Source: Xanthobacteraceae bacterium
GTDB lineage: Bacteria; Pseudomonadota; Alphaproteobacteria; Rhizobiales; Xanthobacteraceae
Length of the DNA stretch: 64,000 bases
Assembly (NCBI GenBank): GCA_004297465.1
Contig: SCUB01000001.1
Location: forward strand, 372,001 to 436,000
Direction of reading: 5' to 3'
Part shown: positions 27,014-36,173 of the stretch, in pieces
Layout: each line of letters begins with the position of its first letter
How positions within the stretch are numbered: the first letter of the stretch is position 1
Made by a program: the position numbers and the translations under genes
Notes under the pieces: generated by a model
Seen by the model: the letters and a program-made list of their open reading frames with translations, nothing else
What the model was told of the DNA's origin: nothing
Databases searched by the model: none

Positions 27014-27829
27014 TCAGGCCGAAGGCCAGCGGGGCGGACGTTTTTCCAGGAACGCGCCGATGCCTTCCTCGGCGTCGCGGGTTAGCATGTTCTCGGTCAT
27101 GACCGTGGCGGCATAACGATAGGCGTCGGCGAGACTCATCTCGGCCTGGCGGTAGAACGCGGCCTTGCCGGTCTTGACGGTGGCGGCGGGCTTCCCGGCG
27201 ATCAGTTGCGCCAGCGCGACCGCCTCGTCGCGCTCGCGCCCCGCGGCGACGACGCGGTTGACGAGGCCGATGTCGCGCGCGCGCTCGGCGCCGATCGGCT
27301 CGCCGGTCAGCAGCATTTCCATGGCGTGCTTGCGCGCCACGTTGCGGCTGAGCGCGACCATCGGCGTCGAGCAGAACAGGCCGATGTCGACGCCGGGCGT
27401 GACGAACGAGGCGGCGGAAGAGGCGACGGCGAGATCGCACGCCGCCACCAGCTGGCAACCGGCGGCGGAGGCAACCCCCTGCACGGCGGCGATCACTGGC
27501 TTCGGCAGTTCGGCGATCGACTGCATCAGGGCGCTGCAGGCGGTCATGACGTGATGGAAAAAGGCGCGGCCGTGGTCGGGGTCGGTGCGGCGCGCCGTCA
27601 GTTCCTTGAGGTCGTGGCCGGCGCAGAACGCCGGACCGGTGGCCGTCACCACGACGGCATGGATGCGGTTGTCGACGGCGGTTTTCGCCAGCGCCGCATG
27701 CAGCGCCGCGATCATGGCTTCCGACAGGCTGTTGCGCGCCTGAGGACGGTTGAGGGTGAGAACACAGACCGCGCCGAGCATGTCGCGCGTCACCAGCGAG
27801 GGGATGTCGGCGGCGGGGATCTGATGCAT
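27014..27829 (-). CDS. Enoyl-CoA hydratase/isomerase family protein (crotonase fold, ECHDC3-like)
   Basis: Crotonase-superfamily protein of 271 residues. The oxyanion-hole motifs are present: AFCAGHDLKEL near 68-78 and VQGVASAAGCQLVAACDLA near 115-133. However, the two catalytic glutamates of true enoyl-CoA hydratases are not in place. The first position falls in SSAAS, and the second in TPGVDIGLFCST, where PE is usual. This resembles the ECHDC3-type subfamily, whose reaction is uncertain. Start at ATG 27829; the gene is followed closely by the CoA-binding protein gene. I would not call it a fatty-acid oxidation hydratase without assay. Confidence 0.88.
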   Translation of the reverse strand: MHQIPAADIPSLVTRDMLGAVCVLTLNRPQARNSLSEAMIAALHAALAKTAVDNRIHAVVVTATGPAFCAGHDLKELTARRTDPDHGRAFFHHVMTACSALMQSIAELPKPVIAAVQGVASAAGCQLVAACDLAVASSAASFVTPGVDIGLFCSTPMVALSRNVARKHAMEMLLTGEPIGAERARDIGLVNRVVAAGRERDEAVALAQLIAGKPAATVKTGKAAFYRQAEMSLADAYRYAATVMTENMLTRDAEEGIGAFLEKRPPRWPSA

Positions 27830-27859
27830 AAGCGTTGTCCCTGGCTTTGTGGGTCCAGT

Positions 27860-27887
27860 CCGGAAAACAGGCTTCCACTTTTCCAGA
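27860..27887. repeat. Divergent copy of a dispersed rhizobial intergenic repeat
   Basis: The sequence CCGGAAAACAGGCTTCCACT and the eight bases after it resemble the CCGGAAAACCGGTTTCCACTTTTCC-type extragenic repeat frequent in Bradyrhizobium-like genomes. It lies between two divergent genes. Recognition is from memory of the pattern, not from a search. Confidence 0.45.
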
Positions 27888-27941
27888 CCGCGATTCTAGA
27901 TTACGCCGGTTTTGTCACGGCACACCATGGAAAGGCTGCGC

Positions 27942-28382
27942 ATGACGGGTCCGCGTATGAACGTTGACGAACTTGACCGGTTTCTGCGCTGCGAATTCGC
28001 CGAATCCTTCAACGACGCCGCCGGCTATGCCATCGAAGCCGCCGACGGCGCGTCCTGCCGGGTGCGCCAGCGTTACCGCCCCGACATGCTGCGGCCCGGC
28101 GGCACCATCTCGGGGCCAACCCTGATGGCGATGGCGGACGTCGCCATGTATGTGGTGATCCTCTCCGCGATCGGCCCGGTCGGGCTCGCGGTGACCACCA
28201 ACCTGTCGATCAATTTCCTGCGCAAGGCGCCGGCCGGGCACGATGTCATCGCCGAGGCGCGGCTGCTGAAGCTCGGCAAGCGGCTGGCGGTGGGGGAGGT
28301 GGCGCTGCTGTCGGCCGCATCGCCTGATCTGGTCGCGCATGTAACCTCAACCTATTCCATTCCACCACAAGGGGATTCATAA
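27942..28382 (+). CDS. PaaI-like hotdog-fold thioesterase
   Basis: A 146-residue cytoplasmic protein of the acyl-CoA thioesterase 4HBT/PaaI group. The family helix-and-strand core reads RPGGTISGPTLMAMADVAMY near 46-65, followed by GLAVTTNLSINFLRKAPAG near 75-93 and a GEVALLSA strand. It likely hydrolyses a small acyl- or aryl-CoA. The ATG at 27942 has GGAAAGG six bases upstream and was preferred over nearby in-frame starts at 27912, 27927 and 27957. It is divergent from the crotonase gene, which may act on related CoA esters. Confidence 0.85.
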   Translation: MTGPRMNVDELDRFLRCEFAESFNDAAGYAIEAADGASCRVRQRYRPDMLRPGGTISGPTLMAMADVAMYVVILSAIGPVGLAVTTNLSINFLRKAPAGHDVIAEARLLKLGKRLAVGEVALLSAASPDLVAHVTSTYSIPPQGDS

Positions 28383-28445
28383 CGGTATTATTTCACCGTA
28401 ATTGTAACATGCTGTAATCATTGAAGTAATATTTTACATAATGGA

Positions 28446-28474
28446 TTGACGGCGGCGGGGGGCGGCTGTAGAAC
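28446..28474 (+). promoter_or_regulatory. Probable sigma-70-type promoter of rplM-rpsI
   Basis: TTGACG at 28446-28451 and TAGAAC at 28469-28474 are separated by 17 bases, 67 bases before the rplM start. The bases just upstream (28383-28445) are unusually AT-rich for this genome, which may be an UP-like element. Confidence 0.5.
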
Positions 28475-28540
28475 CCGCATCCAAGGCGTGGCGCTTCGGC
28501 GCCCGTTTCGTTTTTTCGGACCTCAAACCGGATTGATCCA

Positions 28541-29005
28541 ATGACCTCGTATACGGCCAAGCCCGCCGATGTTGCGAAGAAATGGGTGGTGATCGACGCC
28601 AAGGGTCTGGTGGTCGGCCGCCTGGCGACGCTCGTGGCGATGCGCCTGCGCGGCAAGCACCTGCCGACCTTCACCCCCCACGTCGACTGCGGCGACAACA
28701 TCATCGTCATCAACGCCGACAAGGTGGTGTTCACCGGCCGCAAGCGCGAGCGCAAGGTTTACTACCACCACACCGGCTTCATCGGCGGCATCAAGGAGCG
28801 CACCGCGCGCTCGATTCTCGAAGGCCGCTACCCGCAGCGCATCGTCGAGAAGGCGGTTGAGCGCATGCTGCCGCGCGGCCCGCTCGGCCGCCAGCAGCTC
28901 GGCAACCTGCGCGTCTATGCCGGCCCCAGCCATCCGCACGAGGCCCAGCAGCCCGTCGCGCTCGATGTTGCCGCCCTCAACCGCAAGAACACAAGGAGCG
29001 CGTGA
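28541..29005 (+). CDS. rplM: 50S ribosomal protein L13
   Basis: Large-subunit ribosomal protein of 154 residues that binds 23S rRNA early in assembly. It shows the standard L13 blocks [18 protein letters not shown] near 15-32, [18 protein letters not shown] near 50-67 and [18 protein letters not shown] near 106-123. It is first in the L13-S9 operon; its TGA lies two bases before the rpsI ATG. Confidence 0.98.
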   Translation: MTSYTAKPADVAKKWVVIDAKGLVVGRLATLVAMRLRGKHLPTFTPHVDCGDNIIVINADKVVFTGRKRERKVYYHHTGFIGGIKERTARSILEGRYPQRIVEKAVERMLPRGPLGRQQLGNLRVYAGPSHPHEAQQPVALDVAALNRKNTRSA

Positions 29006-29007
29006 CC

Positions 29008-29484
29008 ATGGCTGAATCCATGCAGTCGCTCGACCAGCTGGCCGCGCTCAAGCCGGCCGCCGCCGAAGCACCGAAATACATCAAGAAGGTCGACAAGCAG
29101 GGCCGCGCCTATGCCACCGGCAAGCGTAAGGACGCCGTCGCCCGCGTCTGGGTCAAGCCGGGTTCCGGCAAGATCGTCGTCAACACCCGCGAGATCGAAG
29201 TCTATTTCGCCCGCCCGGTGCTGCGCATGATGATCCAGCAGCCGCTGGTCGTTTCCAACCGCCAGGGCCAGTTCGACGTCATCTGCACCGTCTCCGGCGG
29301 CGGCCTGTCCGGTCAGGCCGGCGCGGTGCGCCACGGCCTGTCCAAGGCGCTGACCAACTTCGAGCCGGAGTTGCGCGGCATCCTCAAGAAGGGCGGCTTC
29401 CTGACCCGCGACTCGCGCGTCGTCGAGCGCAAGAAGTACGGCCGCGCCAAAGCCCGCCGCAGCTTCCAGTTCTCGAAGCGTTAA
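29008..29484 (+). CDS. rpsI: 30S ribosomal protein S9
   Basis: Small-subunit ribosomal protein of 158 residues. The conserved core begins [19 protein letters not shown], and the C-terminal tail ends RRSFQFSKR, the residues that reach the P-site tRNA. A ~28-residue Ala/Lys-rich N-terminal extension is typical of alphaproteobacterial S9. The ATG at 29008 has AAGGAG nine bases upstream, inside the end of rplM, so the two genes are co-translated from one message. Confidence 0.98.
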   Translation: MAESMQSLDQLAALKPAAAEAPKYIKKVDKQGRAYATGKRKDAVARVWVKPGSGKIVVNTREIEVYFARPVLRMMIQQPLVVSNRQGQFDVICTVSGGGLSGQAGAVRHGLSKALTNFEPELRGILKKGGFLTRDSRVVERKKYGRAKARRSFQFSKR

Positions 29485-29530
29485 CGGGGATTGTTCCGAT
29501 TGCCTCGAATGCAATCGACCGGACTGTGAA

Positions 29531-29556
29531 AAAGGGCGCCTCGGCGCCCTTTTTTG
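29531..29556 (+). terminator. Rho-independent terminator of rplM-rpsI
   Basis: AAAGGGCGCC pairs with GGCGCCCTTT around a very short loop and runs into TTT. It lies 47 bp after the rpsI stop. Confidence 0.88.
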
Positions 29557-29732
29557 TTGGCCGCCGCCGTTTCCATACGATGGCACCGCCGTTGCCACAC
29601 GGATTTCACGAAAATTCGCACTAATCGGCAAACGGTCCGCCAAGGTGGGCCATGCTATCCATGGATCGATTTCCGGGATCGCTTCGACCCCGAAAAGCGT
29701 GTCGCAGAGTCGGCGTCATGGCTAAGGAAAGC

Positions 29733-30998
29733 ATGAATACACTCGGCACCTCGCTATCGATCGACATTTCAACGCTGTACCTGCTTGCCGCGCTGGTCGC
29801 GGTCATGCTGGGCCTCTTGCTGCTGTTCTTCTGGCGGAAGGAGAAGATCGCCGCGCTCGGCTGGTGGGGCATCGCCTATCTGATGGGCGGCAGCTCGGTG
29901 GCGCTGTGGACGCTGTTGGGGCCGCGACTGCCGGGGCCCGCGGTGCTGGCGCTCAACATGATCGGATTCGTCGCCTGCGGCATGGTGTGGACCGCGACGC
30001 GCGTGTTTCATGGCCGCAAGCCGCTATGGGCCGCCATGGCTGCGGGCGCGTTGATCTGGCTCGGCGTCGCCGTGCTGGGGATGGAGTACGGCACGTTGTC
30101 GATGCTGACGGGCGCGGCGGTGATCGCCGTCTATGGCGGGCTGACGGCAAGCGAGTTGTGGCGCGAACGGCGCAAGACGATGCGCGGGCGCGGCCCGGCG
30201 GTGCTGGTGCCGGTGCTGCACGGCGTGGTGCTGATGCTGCCGATCGTGCTTGGCGAACTCATGCAGTCGTCGATGCAGGGGCTGGATTCGCGCAGCGGCT
30301 GGGTGATCGCCTTCGCCATCGAGCTGGTGCTCTATGCGGTCGGCACGGTGTTCATCATCTTCATGCTGATGGCCGAGCGGGTGCTCACCGCGCACAAGCG
30401 CGCCGCCTCGGTCGATCCGCTGACCGGACTGCTCAACCGCCGCGGCTTCGCCGAGGCCACCGCCCGCATGAGCGAGCGCGAGGCGCGCGCCGAGCGATCG
30501 GTCACCGTGATGATCTTCGATCTCGACCACTTCAAGTCGGTCAACGACCGCTTCGGCCATTTCGTCGGCGACGACGTGCTCAAGCTGTTCGCCAGCGTGC
30601 TGTCGAGCAACCTGCGCATCACCGACCTGGTGGGCCGCGTCGGCGGCGAGGAATTCGCGGCGATGCTGCCGTGCTCTCTCGACGAGGGGCTGATCGCGGC
30701 CGAGCGCGTGCGCCAGGCCTATGCCGAATGCGGCGCGCGGGTCGAGGACGTCAACCTGGAAACGACGGTCAGCGTCGGTCTTGCCGGCGGCGCGGCGGGT
30801 CTGCCGCTCGACGTGCTGCTCGCCAGCGCCGACAGCGCGCTGTATCGCGCCAAGCGCGCCGGGCGCAACCGCTGCGAGGTGGTGCGCGACGAGATGCTGT
30901 CGCTCGAACGCGTGCCGCGCATCCTCAGCCCGTCGCTGGCGGTGCGCAAGGCTACCCCTCTCGAGGTTCCCGCCGGCGCCGGCGACGCCAGCGAATAG
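29733..30998 (+). CDS. Membrane diguanylate cyclase (GGDEF domain)
   Basis: A 421-residue protein. About six membrane helices cover residues 10-215 and form an uncharacterised sensor region, followed by a C-terminal GGDEF domain that makes cyclic di-GMP from two GTP. The domain starts at DPLTGLLNRRGF near 229. The active site reads GGEEF at 304-308. An inhibitory site RxxD (RITD, 295-298) stands exactly five residues before it, so product inhibition is expected. The ATG at 29733 was chosen because AAGGAA precedes it by six bases; the open frame reaches 29652. There is no EAL domain. A PilZ-domain gene lies 0.8 kb downstream on the other strand. Confidence 0.9.
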   Translation: MNTLGTSLSIDISTLYLLAALVAVMLGLLLLFFWRKEKIAALGWWGIAYLMGGSSVALWTLLGPRLPGPAVLALNMIGFVACGMVWTATRVFHGRKPLWAAMAAGALIWLGVAVLGMEYGTLSMLTGAAVIAVYGGLTASELWRERRKTMRGRGPAVLVPVLHGVVLMLPIVLGELMQSSMQGLDSRSGWVIAFAIELVLYAVGTVFIIFMLMAERVLTAHKRAASVDPLTGLLNRRGFAEATARMSEREARAERSVTVMIFDLDHFKSVNDRFGHFVGDDVLKLFASVLSSNLRITDLVGRVGGEEFAAMLPCSLDEGLIAAERVRQAYAECGARVEDVNLETTVSVGLAGGAAGLPLDVLLASADSALYRAKRAGRNRCEVVRDEMLSLERVPRILSPSLAVRKATPLEVPAGAGDASE

Positions 30999-31064
30999 GC
31001 GCGGGTTGGCTGTTTTTGAAACATGCCTAACTGTCTGTTTACCGGACGGCGCTAGACTGCCGGC

Positions 31065-31298
31065 ATGACGATGATTCACAGTCACGGTTCCGCAGCGGAT
31101 CTCCACAGCCTCGAAACCAGCGCGCAGCTGGCGGGGGCGGCTTGGGCCTGCGCCTTTTCGTCATCGGATGAATTCGAGACCGCGTTGATCCGCACCCGCC
31201 GCGCCCAGGGCCGCTATGCGCGGTCCGTACGCTGGTCGGCGCTGCTGTGGACGGGGTCCGCGCTGGCGGCCGCGGGCCTTGCGTTCCTGATGCTGTGA
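31065..31298 (+). CDS. Small hypothetical protein with C-terminal membrane helix
   Basis: I do not recognise this 77-residue protein. The N-terminal ~50 residues are polar with two aromatic-rich short stretches (LAGAAWACAFSSSDEF), then basic residues (RTRRAQGRYARSVRW). One hydrophobic helix ends the chain (SALLWTGSALAAAGLAFLML), a tail-anchor layout. A clear terminator lies 37 bp after the stop, which supports a transcribed gene. The ribosome-binding site is weak, so the gene call is moderate. Confidence 0.55.
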   Translation: MTMIHSHGSAADLHSLETSAQLAGAAWACAFSSSDEFETALIRTRRAQGRYARSVRWSALLWTGSALAAAGLAFLML

Positions 31299-31334
31299 GG
31301 GGCCGGTTTCCGGGCCCGGTCCTGCGGCCATGAG

Positions 31335-31358
31335 CGCCCCCGTCGGGGCGCTTTTTTC
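31335..31358 (+). terminator. Rho-independent terminator after the small membrane protein gene
   Basis: GCGCCCC pairs with GGGGCGC around loop CGTC and is followed by six T. Confidence 0.85.
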
Positions 31359-31467
31359 ATACTCTTTTCTTGCCCTTTTCTTGCCCGCTTCTCTTTTGCG
31401 TGCGGCTGGTCTAAGGCGCTAACCCGAAGACGGCCTCAGGACCCAGGCGCAGGGAGAACCCGCAAAG

Positions 31468-31770
31468 ATGATCACCGAAATCGCCCAGATCGACGTCAAG
31501 CCCGGCATGGAGGCCGAGTTCGAGGCTGGCGTTGCCAGGGCGCGCGCGGCGTTCCAGCGCTCCAAGGGCTTTCACGGCTTCGAGTTGCACCGCTCGATCG
31601 AGAAGCCGCGGCGCTACCGGCTGGTGGTGAAGTGGGCGACGCTGGAGAGCCACACCGTCGATTTCCGCAGTTCGGAGAATTTCACCGAATGGCGCGGCTG
31701 CGTCGGCCATTGCTTCGCGTCGCCGCCCGAGGTGGAGCACACCGCGACCGTCGTGACGGCCGAGGCATGA
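31468..31770 (+). CDS. ABM-domain protein (antibiotic biosynthesis monooxygenase family)
   Basis: A 100-residue cytoplasmic dimeric alpha-beta barrel protein of the ABM family. The family features are the beta strand MITEIAQIDVKPGMEAEFE at the start, FHGFELHRSIEKPRRYRLVV near 38-57 and WATLESHTVDFRSSENFTEW near 59-78. Such proteins include quinol and heme monooxygenases; none can be chosen here. GGGAG precedes the ATG by about 12 bases. It stands alone between a terminator and the convergent PilZ gene. Confidence 0.82.
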   Translation: MITEIAQIDVKPGMEAEFEAGVARARAAFQRSKGFHGFELHRSIEKPRRYRLVVKWATLESHTVDFRSSENFTEWRGCVGHCFASPPEVEHTATVVTAEA

Positions 31771-31789
31771 GGGCGCCCGCGCGCGAGCT

Positions 31790-32152
31790 TCAGTCCGCCT
31801 CGCCGCGCGCCTGATCGAGCCGCTCGCGCAGCCGCCGGTTCTCGTCATTCAGCCTGTTGAGGCGGATGGTCGCATCGAGCGGAATGACCTGCGCCGAAGG
31901 CTTCCTGTTCCTGAAGGCGATCCCGGCGGCGTTGGGCGCGCGCCAGATGATGTGCCCGCGCCAGCTTTCCGCGCGGTGAGGGACGACCAGATCGATCTCG
32001 TCCGGCACGGTGGCGCCCTGCTCGAAGCTGACCTTGGCGCCGTCCGCCGTCAGGTTGCGCACGATGCAGGTCATCACGCTGGAGCGCCGGTTGAAGGCGA
32101 GAGTGCCGCCGAGAAAGGTGCGTGAGCGCGGTTGGGCGCGGCGGTCGAGCAT
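31790..32152 (-). CDS. PilZ-domain protein
   Basis: A 120-residue protein with a single PilZ domain, the common c-di-GMP receptor. The RxxxR-type segment is at the start (LDRRAQPRSR). The second motif appears as NLTADGAKVSFEQG near 33-46, where canonical D/NxSxxG has a Thr in place of Ser. Ligand binding is therefore likely but not certain. A short coiled tail (NDENRRLRERLDQARGEAD) follows the domain. Together with the nearby GGDEF gene it suggests local c-di-GMP signalling. Confidence 0.82.
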   Translation of the reverse strand: MLDRRAQPRSRTFLGGTLAFNRRSSVMTCIVRNLTADGAKVSFEQGATVPDEIDLVVPHRAESWRGHIIWRAPNAAGIAFRNRKPSAQVIPLDATIRLNRLNDENRRLRERLDQARGEAD

Positions 32153-32303
32153 GGAACAGTCCCCCTGGCATGTCTTTTTATGAAAGCGGCAGCTCGATAC
32201 CGCGCGGCAGCTCCAGACGAAACTTAAACCGGGGGTTAACCTAAACGCGCGCCGCGTATCGCTTCGCTGTCCATCGCGTCAGCTCCGGGGTGCGCCGGGT
32301 CGC

Positions 32304-32336
32304 AAAACAAAAAGGCGCCCCGCGAAGGGCGCCTTT
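32304..32336 (-). terminator. Rho-independent terminator of glnA
   Basis: Read on the minus strand, AAAGGCGCCC pairs with GGGCGCCTTT around a six-base loop and is followed by TTTTTGTTTT. It lies 27 bp after the glnA stop. Confidence 0.85.
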
Positions 32337-32362
32337 CGTTTGTCGCTGAACCGGGTGAGGGC

Positions 32363-33772
32363 TCAGTACGAGTAGTACATCTCGAACTCGACCGGGTGCG
32401 GGGTGTGCTCGAAGCGGATGACGTCCTGCATCTTCAGCTCGATGTAGCTGTCGATGAAGTCGTCGTCGAACACGCCGCCGGCCTTGAGGAAGCCGCGGTC
32501 CTTGTCGAGGCATTCGAGCGCCTCGCGAAGGGAGCCGCACACCGTCGGGATCTGCTTGAGTTCCTCGCGCGGCAGGTCGTAGAGATCCTTGTCCATCGCC
32601 GGACCGGGATCGATCTTGTTCTTGATGCCGTCGAGACCGGCCATCACCATCGACGCGAAGGCAAGATAAGGGTTGGCCATCGGATCGGGGAAGCGCACTT
32701 CGACGCGCTTGGCCTTCGGCGAGGTCGTGTACGGAATGCGGCACGACGCCGAGCGGTTGCGCGCCGAGTAGGCGAGCAGCACAGGCGCCTCGAAGCCCGG
32801 CACCAGTCGCTTGTACGAGTTGGTCGACGGGTTGGTGAAGGCGTTGATGGCCTTGGCGTGCTTGATGACGCCGCCGATGTAATGCAGGCAGGTGTCCGAG
32901 AGGTCGGCGTACTTGTTGCCCGCGAACATCGGCTTGCCCTCCTTCCAGATCGACTGGTGGACGTGCATGCCCGAGCCGTTGTCGCCGTAGATCGGCTTCG
33001 GCATGAAGGTGGCGGTCTTGCCGTAGATGTGCGCGACCTGATGGATGCAGTACTTGTAGATCTGCATGTGGTCGGCCATCAGGGTGAGCGTGTCGAACTT
33101 CATGCCGAGCTCATGCTGGGCGGACGCCACCTCGTGGTGGTGCTTCTCGACCTTGACGCCCATGCGCGCCATGGCGCCGAGCATTTCCGAGCGCATGTCC
33201 TGCACGGAGTCCTGCGGCGGCACCGGGAAGTAACCCATCTTGGTGCGGATGCGGTGGCCCATGTTGCCGCCCTCATACTCGGTGTCCGAGTTGGTCGGCA
33301 GCTCGATCTGGTCGAGCTTGAAGCCGGTGTTGTAGGGCTGGGCGCTGTAGCGCACGTCGTCGAACACGAAGAACTCGGCTTCCGGGCCGACATAGACCGC
33401 GTCGCCCACGCCCAGCGCCTTGACCTGGGCTTCCGCCTTCTTGGCGATGCCGCGCGGGTCGCGGTTATAGGGTTCGCCGGTGGTCGGCTCGAGCACGTCG
33501 CAGGTCAGCACCAGCGTCGTCTCGGCGAAGAACGGGTCGATCGAGGCGGTGACCGGGTCCGGCATCAGGCACATGTCGGACTCGTTGATCGCCTTCCAGC
33601 CGGCGATCGACGAACCGTCGAACATGACGCCTTCGACGAAGGTGTCTTCCTCGATCATGGTCACGTCGAAAGTGACATGCTGCCACTTGCCGCGCGGATC
33701 GGTGAAACGGAAATCGACGTATTTCACGTCGTTGTCCTTGATGAGCTTCAGGACATCTTTGGCGGTCTTCAT
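32363..33772 (-). CDS. glnA: Glutamine synthetase type I
   Basis: Dodecameric cytoplasmic enzyme of 469 residues that makes glutamine from glutamate, ammonia and ATP. The family features are [19 protein letters not shown] near 48-66, the metal-binding [11 protein letters not shown] region, [10 protein letters not shown] near 260 and the ATP-binding [20 protein letters not shown] segment. The adenylylation site is present ([12 protein letters not shown], Tyr near 398), so GlnE control is expected. This marks it as a GSI-beta. It follows glnB by 127 bp on the same strand, the classical glnBA operon. Confidence 0.97.
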   Translation of the reverse strand: MKTAKDVLKLIKDNDVKYVDFRFTDPRGKWQHVTFDVTMIEEDTFVEGVMFDGSSIAGWKAINESDMCLMPDPVTASIDPFFAETTLVLTCDVLEPTTGEPYNRDPRGIAKKAEAQVKALGVGDAVYVGPEAEFFVFDDVRYSAQPYNTGFKLDQIELPTNSDTEYEGGNMGHRIRTKMGYFPVPPQDSVQDMRSEMLGAMARMGVKVEKHHHEVASAQHELGMKFDTLTLMADHMQIYKYCIHQVAHIYGKTATFMPKPIYGDNGSGMHVHQSIWKEGKPMFAGNKYADLSDTCLHYIGGVIKHAKAINAFTNPSTNSYKRLVPGFEAPVLLAYSARNRSASCRIPYTTSPKAKRVEVRFPDPMANPYLAFASMVMAGLDGIKNKIDPGPAMDKDLYDLPREELKQIPTVCGSLREALECLDKDRGFLKAGGVFDDDFIDSYIELKMQDVIRFEHTPHPVEFEMYYSY

Positions 33773-33899
33773 GGACTAGGTACCCCTTTCGTCGTGCTTG
33801 CCGCTATGTGAGCCATCACATCGCGTGCGGAAATGGCGGATGGATGGAAAAAGTGGAGGTCAGGAAGGAAAGGTCGAAGTGAGGAAGGAGGACAAAGGC

Positions 33900-34502
<603 letters not shown>

Positions 34503-34642
34503 TCAATTTGTTAATGCCGGCTAGGCGGTGCTGGCGAAAGTCAGCGATCGCCGTGCGCCTAAGAAATAGGCGAACTGCCTAGATCGCAGGCATTGATTTT
34601 GGATAATGGGGAGCGCGCTGCCCGATCTGGGGCGCGCGGGGC

Positions 34643-36160
34643 ATGACGATGGAACTTTTGTCGACCGCCGCGATGGCCGAGGCCGACCGGCGCACTATCG
34701 CCGCGGGCACGCCGGGGCCTGTGCTGATGGCCAATGCCGGCCGCGCCGTGGCCGAGGCAGCAGCCGACCTGCTCGACGGCGGTGAACGGGCGGGGCCGGT
34801 CGTGGTCGTCGCCGGCACGGGCAACAACGGCGGCGACGGTTTCGTCGCGGCGCGGTTGCTGGCGGAAGCCGGCCACGCGGTGCGGCTCATGCTGCTTGGC
34901 CGGCGCGATGCTTTGAAAGGCGACGCGGCGCTGGCGGCAGGCGAGTGGAGCGGCGAGGTGGCCGCGCCCGATCCGCGCGCACTGCCGGACGCCGCGCTGA
35001 TTATCGACGCGCTGTTCGGCGCCGGTCTCGACCGTCCGGTCGAGGGCGAGGCGCGGACCCTGATCGAGGCGATCAATGCCAGCGGCGTTCCCGTGGTGGC
35101 GGTCGATCTGCCGAGCGGCGTCAACGGAACCACCGGGCAGGTGATGGGCGTGGCGGTCAGGGCCACCGAGACCGTCACCTTCTTCCGCCGCAAGCCGGGG
35201 CATGTGCTGATGCCGGGGCGGCTGTATTGCGGCCGCGTGAGGCTGGCCGACATCGGCATTCCCGACGCCGTGCTGGCATCGATCCCGCCGGCGGCGTTCG
35301 AGAACGAGCCCGGCCTGTGGCAGGCCGCATTTCCGGTGCCGCGCGCAAATGCTCACAAATATGCCCGTGGCCATGCGGTTGTGGTGTCCGGCGGCGTGAC
35401 CGCGACCGGCGCGGCGCGGCTGGCGGCGCGCGCGGCGCTGCGTGCCGGCGCTGGCCTCGCGACGCTGGCCAGCCCCACGGAGGCGCTGGCGGTCAATGCC
35501 GCAGCCTCGCTTGCCGTGATGGTGCGCGAGGCCGACACGCCGCTGGCGCTGGCCGGGCTTTTGACCGACCGCCGCCTCAATGCCTGCGTCATCGGACCCG
35601 GCGCGGGGGTGGGTCAGCGGACCCGCGACATGGTGCGCACCGTGCTGGCGGCGCATGGCGCGGCGGTGCTCGACGCCGACGCGCTGACGAGCTTCGCCGG
35701 GGCTTGCGACGAGCTGATTGTCTCGATCAAAACCCGCGACAATCCACAGGTTGTCCTGACGCCCCATGAGGGTGAATTCACACGTTTGTTCAGTGGATTG
35801 ATGGAAGAATATCCACTTCATTCAAAACTTGAACGAACGCGGCTGGCGGCGGTCATGTCGGGGGCCGTGGTGCTGCTCAAGGGGCCCGATACGGTGGTCG
35901 CCGCGCCGGATGGCCGCGCCGCCATTGCCGCCAACGCGCCGCCGTGGCTGGCGACCGCCGGATCCGGCGACGTGCTGGCGGGGATCATCGGCGCGATGCT
36001 GGCGCAGGGCATGCCGGCGTTCGAGGCGGCCGCTACCGCGGTCTGGCTGCATGGCGAGGCTGGGTGCGAGGCCGGTCCCGGCCTGATCGCCGAGGATCTG
36101 ACCGAGGTGCTGCCCGCCGTGTTCCGTCGCCTCTACGACGGGTTCGGCATCCGCTACTGA
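34643..36160 (+). CDS. nnr: Bifunctional NAD(P)H-hydrate epimerase / ADP-dependent dehydratase
   Basis: Metabolite-repair enzyme of 505 residues that epimerises and dehydrates damaged NAD(P)HX. The N-terminal YjeF_N domain covers about 10-215, with AGTGNNGGDGFVAARLLAEAG near 56-76 and an Asp-containing IIDALFGAGL near 119. The C-terminal YjeF_C kinase-like domain covers about 235-500, with VLTPHEGEFTRLF near 373 and the ATP-binding ATAGSGDVLAGIIGAMLA near 437-454. A second in-frame ATG lies two codons after the first. It stands alone between glnB and the convergent multicopper-oxidase-like gene. Confidence 0.95.
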   Translation: MTMELLSTAAMAEADRRTIAAGTPGPVLMANAGRAVAEAAADLLDGGERAGPVVVVAGTGNNGGDGFVAARLLAEAGHAVRLMLLGRRDALKGDAALAAGEWSGEVAAPDPRALPDAALIIDALFGAGLDRPVEGEARTLIEAINASGVPVVAVDLPSGVNGTTGQVMGVAVRATETVTFFRRKPGHVLMPGRLYCGRVRLADIGIPDAVLASIPPAAFENEPGLWQAAFPVPRANAHKYARGHAVVVSGGVTATGAARLAARAALRAGAGLATLASPTEALAVNAAASLAVMVREADTPLALAGLLTDRRLNACVIGPGAGVGQRTRDMVRTVLAAHGAAVLDADALTSFAGACDELIVSIKTRDNPQVVLTPHEGEFTRLFSGLMEEYPLHSKLERTRLAAVMSGAVVLLKGPDTVVAAPDGRAAIAANAPPWLATAGSGDVLAGIIGAMLAQGMPAFEAAATAVWLHGEAGCEAGPGLIAEDLTEVLPAVFRRLYDGFGIRY

Positions 36161-36173
36161 CTTTGATCCTGCG

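Noticed and set aside
33773-33899. Second sigma-54 promoter directly before glnA
   Set aside because: A TGGCTC element is present, but the GG-GC spacing does not fit the -24/-12 rule.
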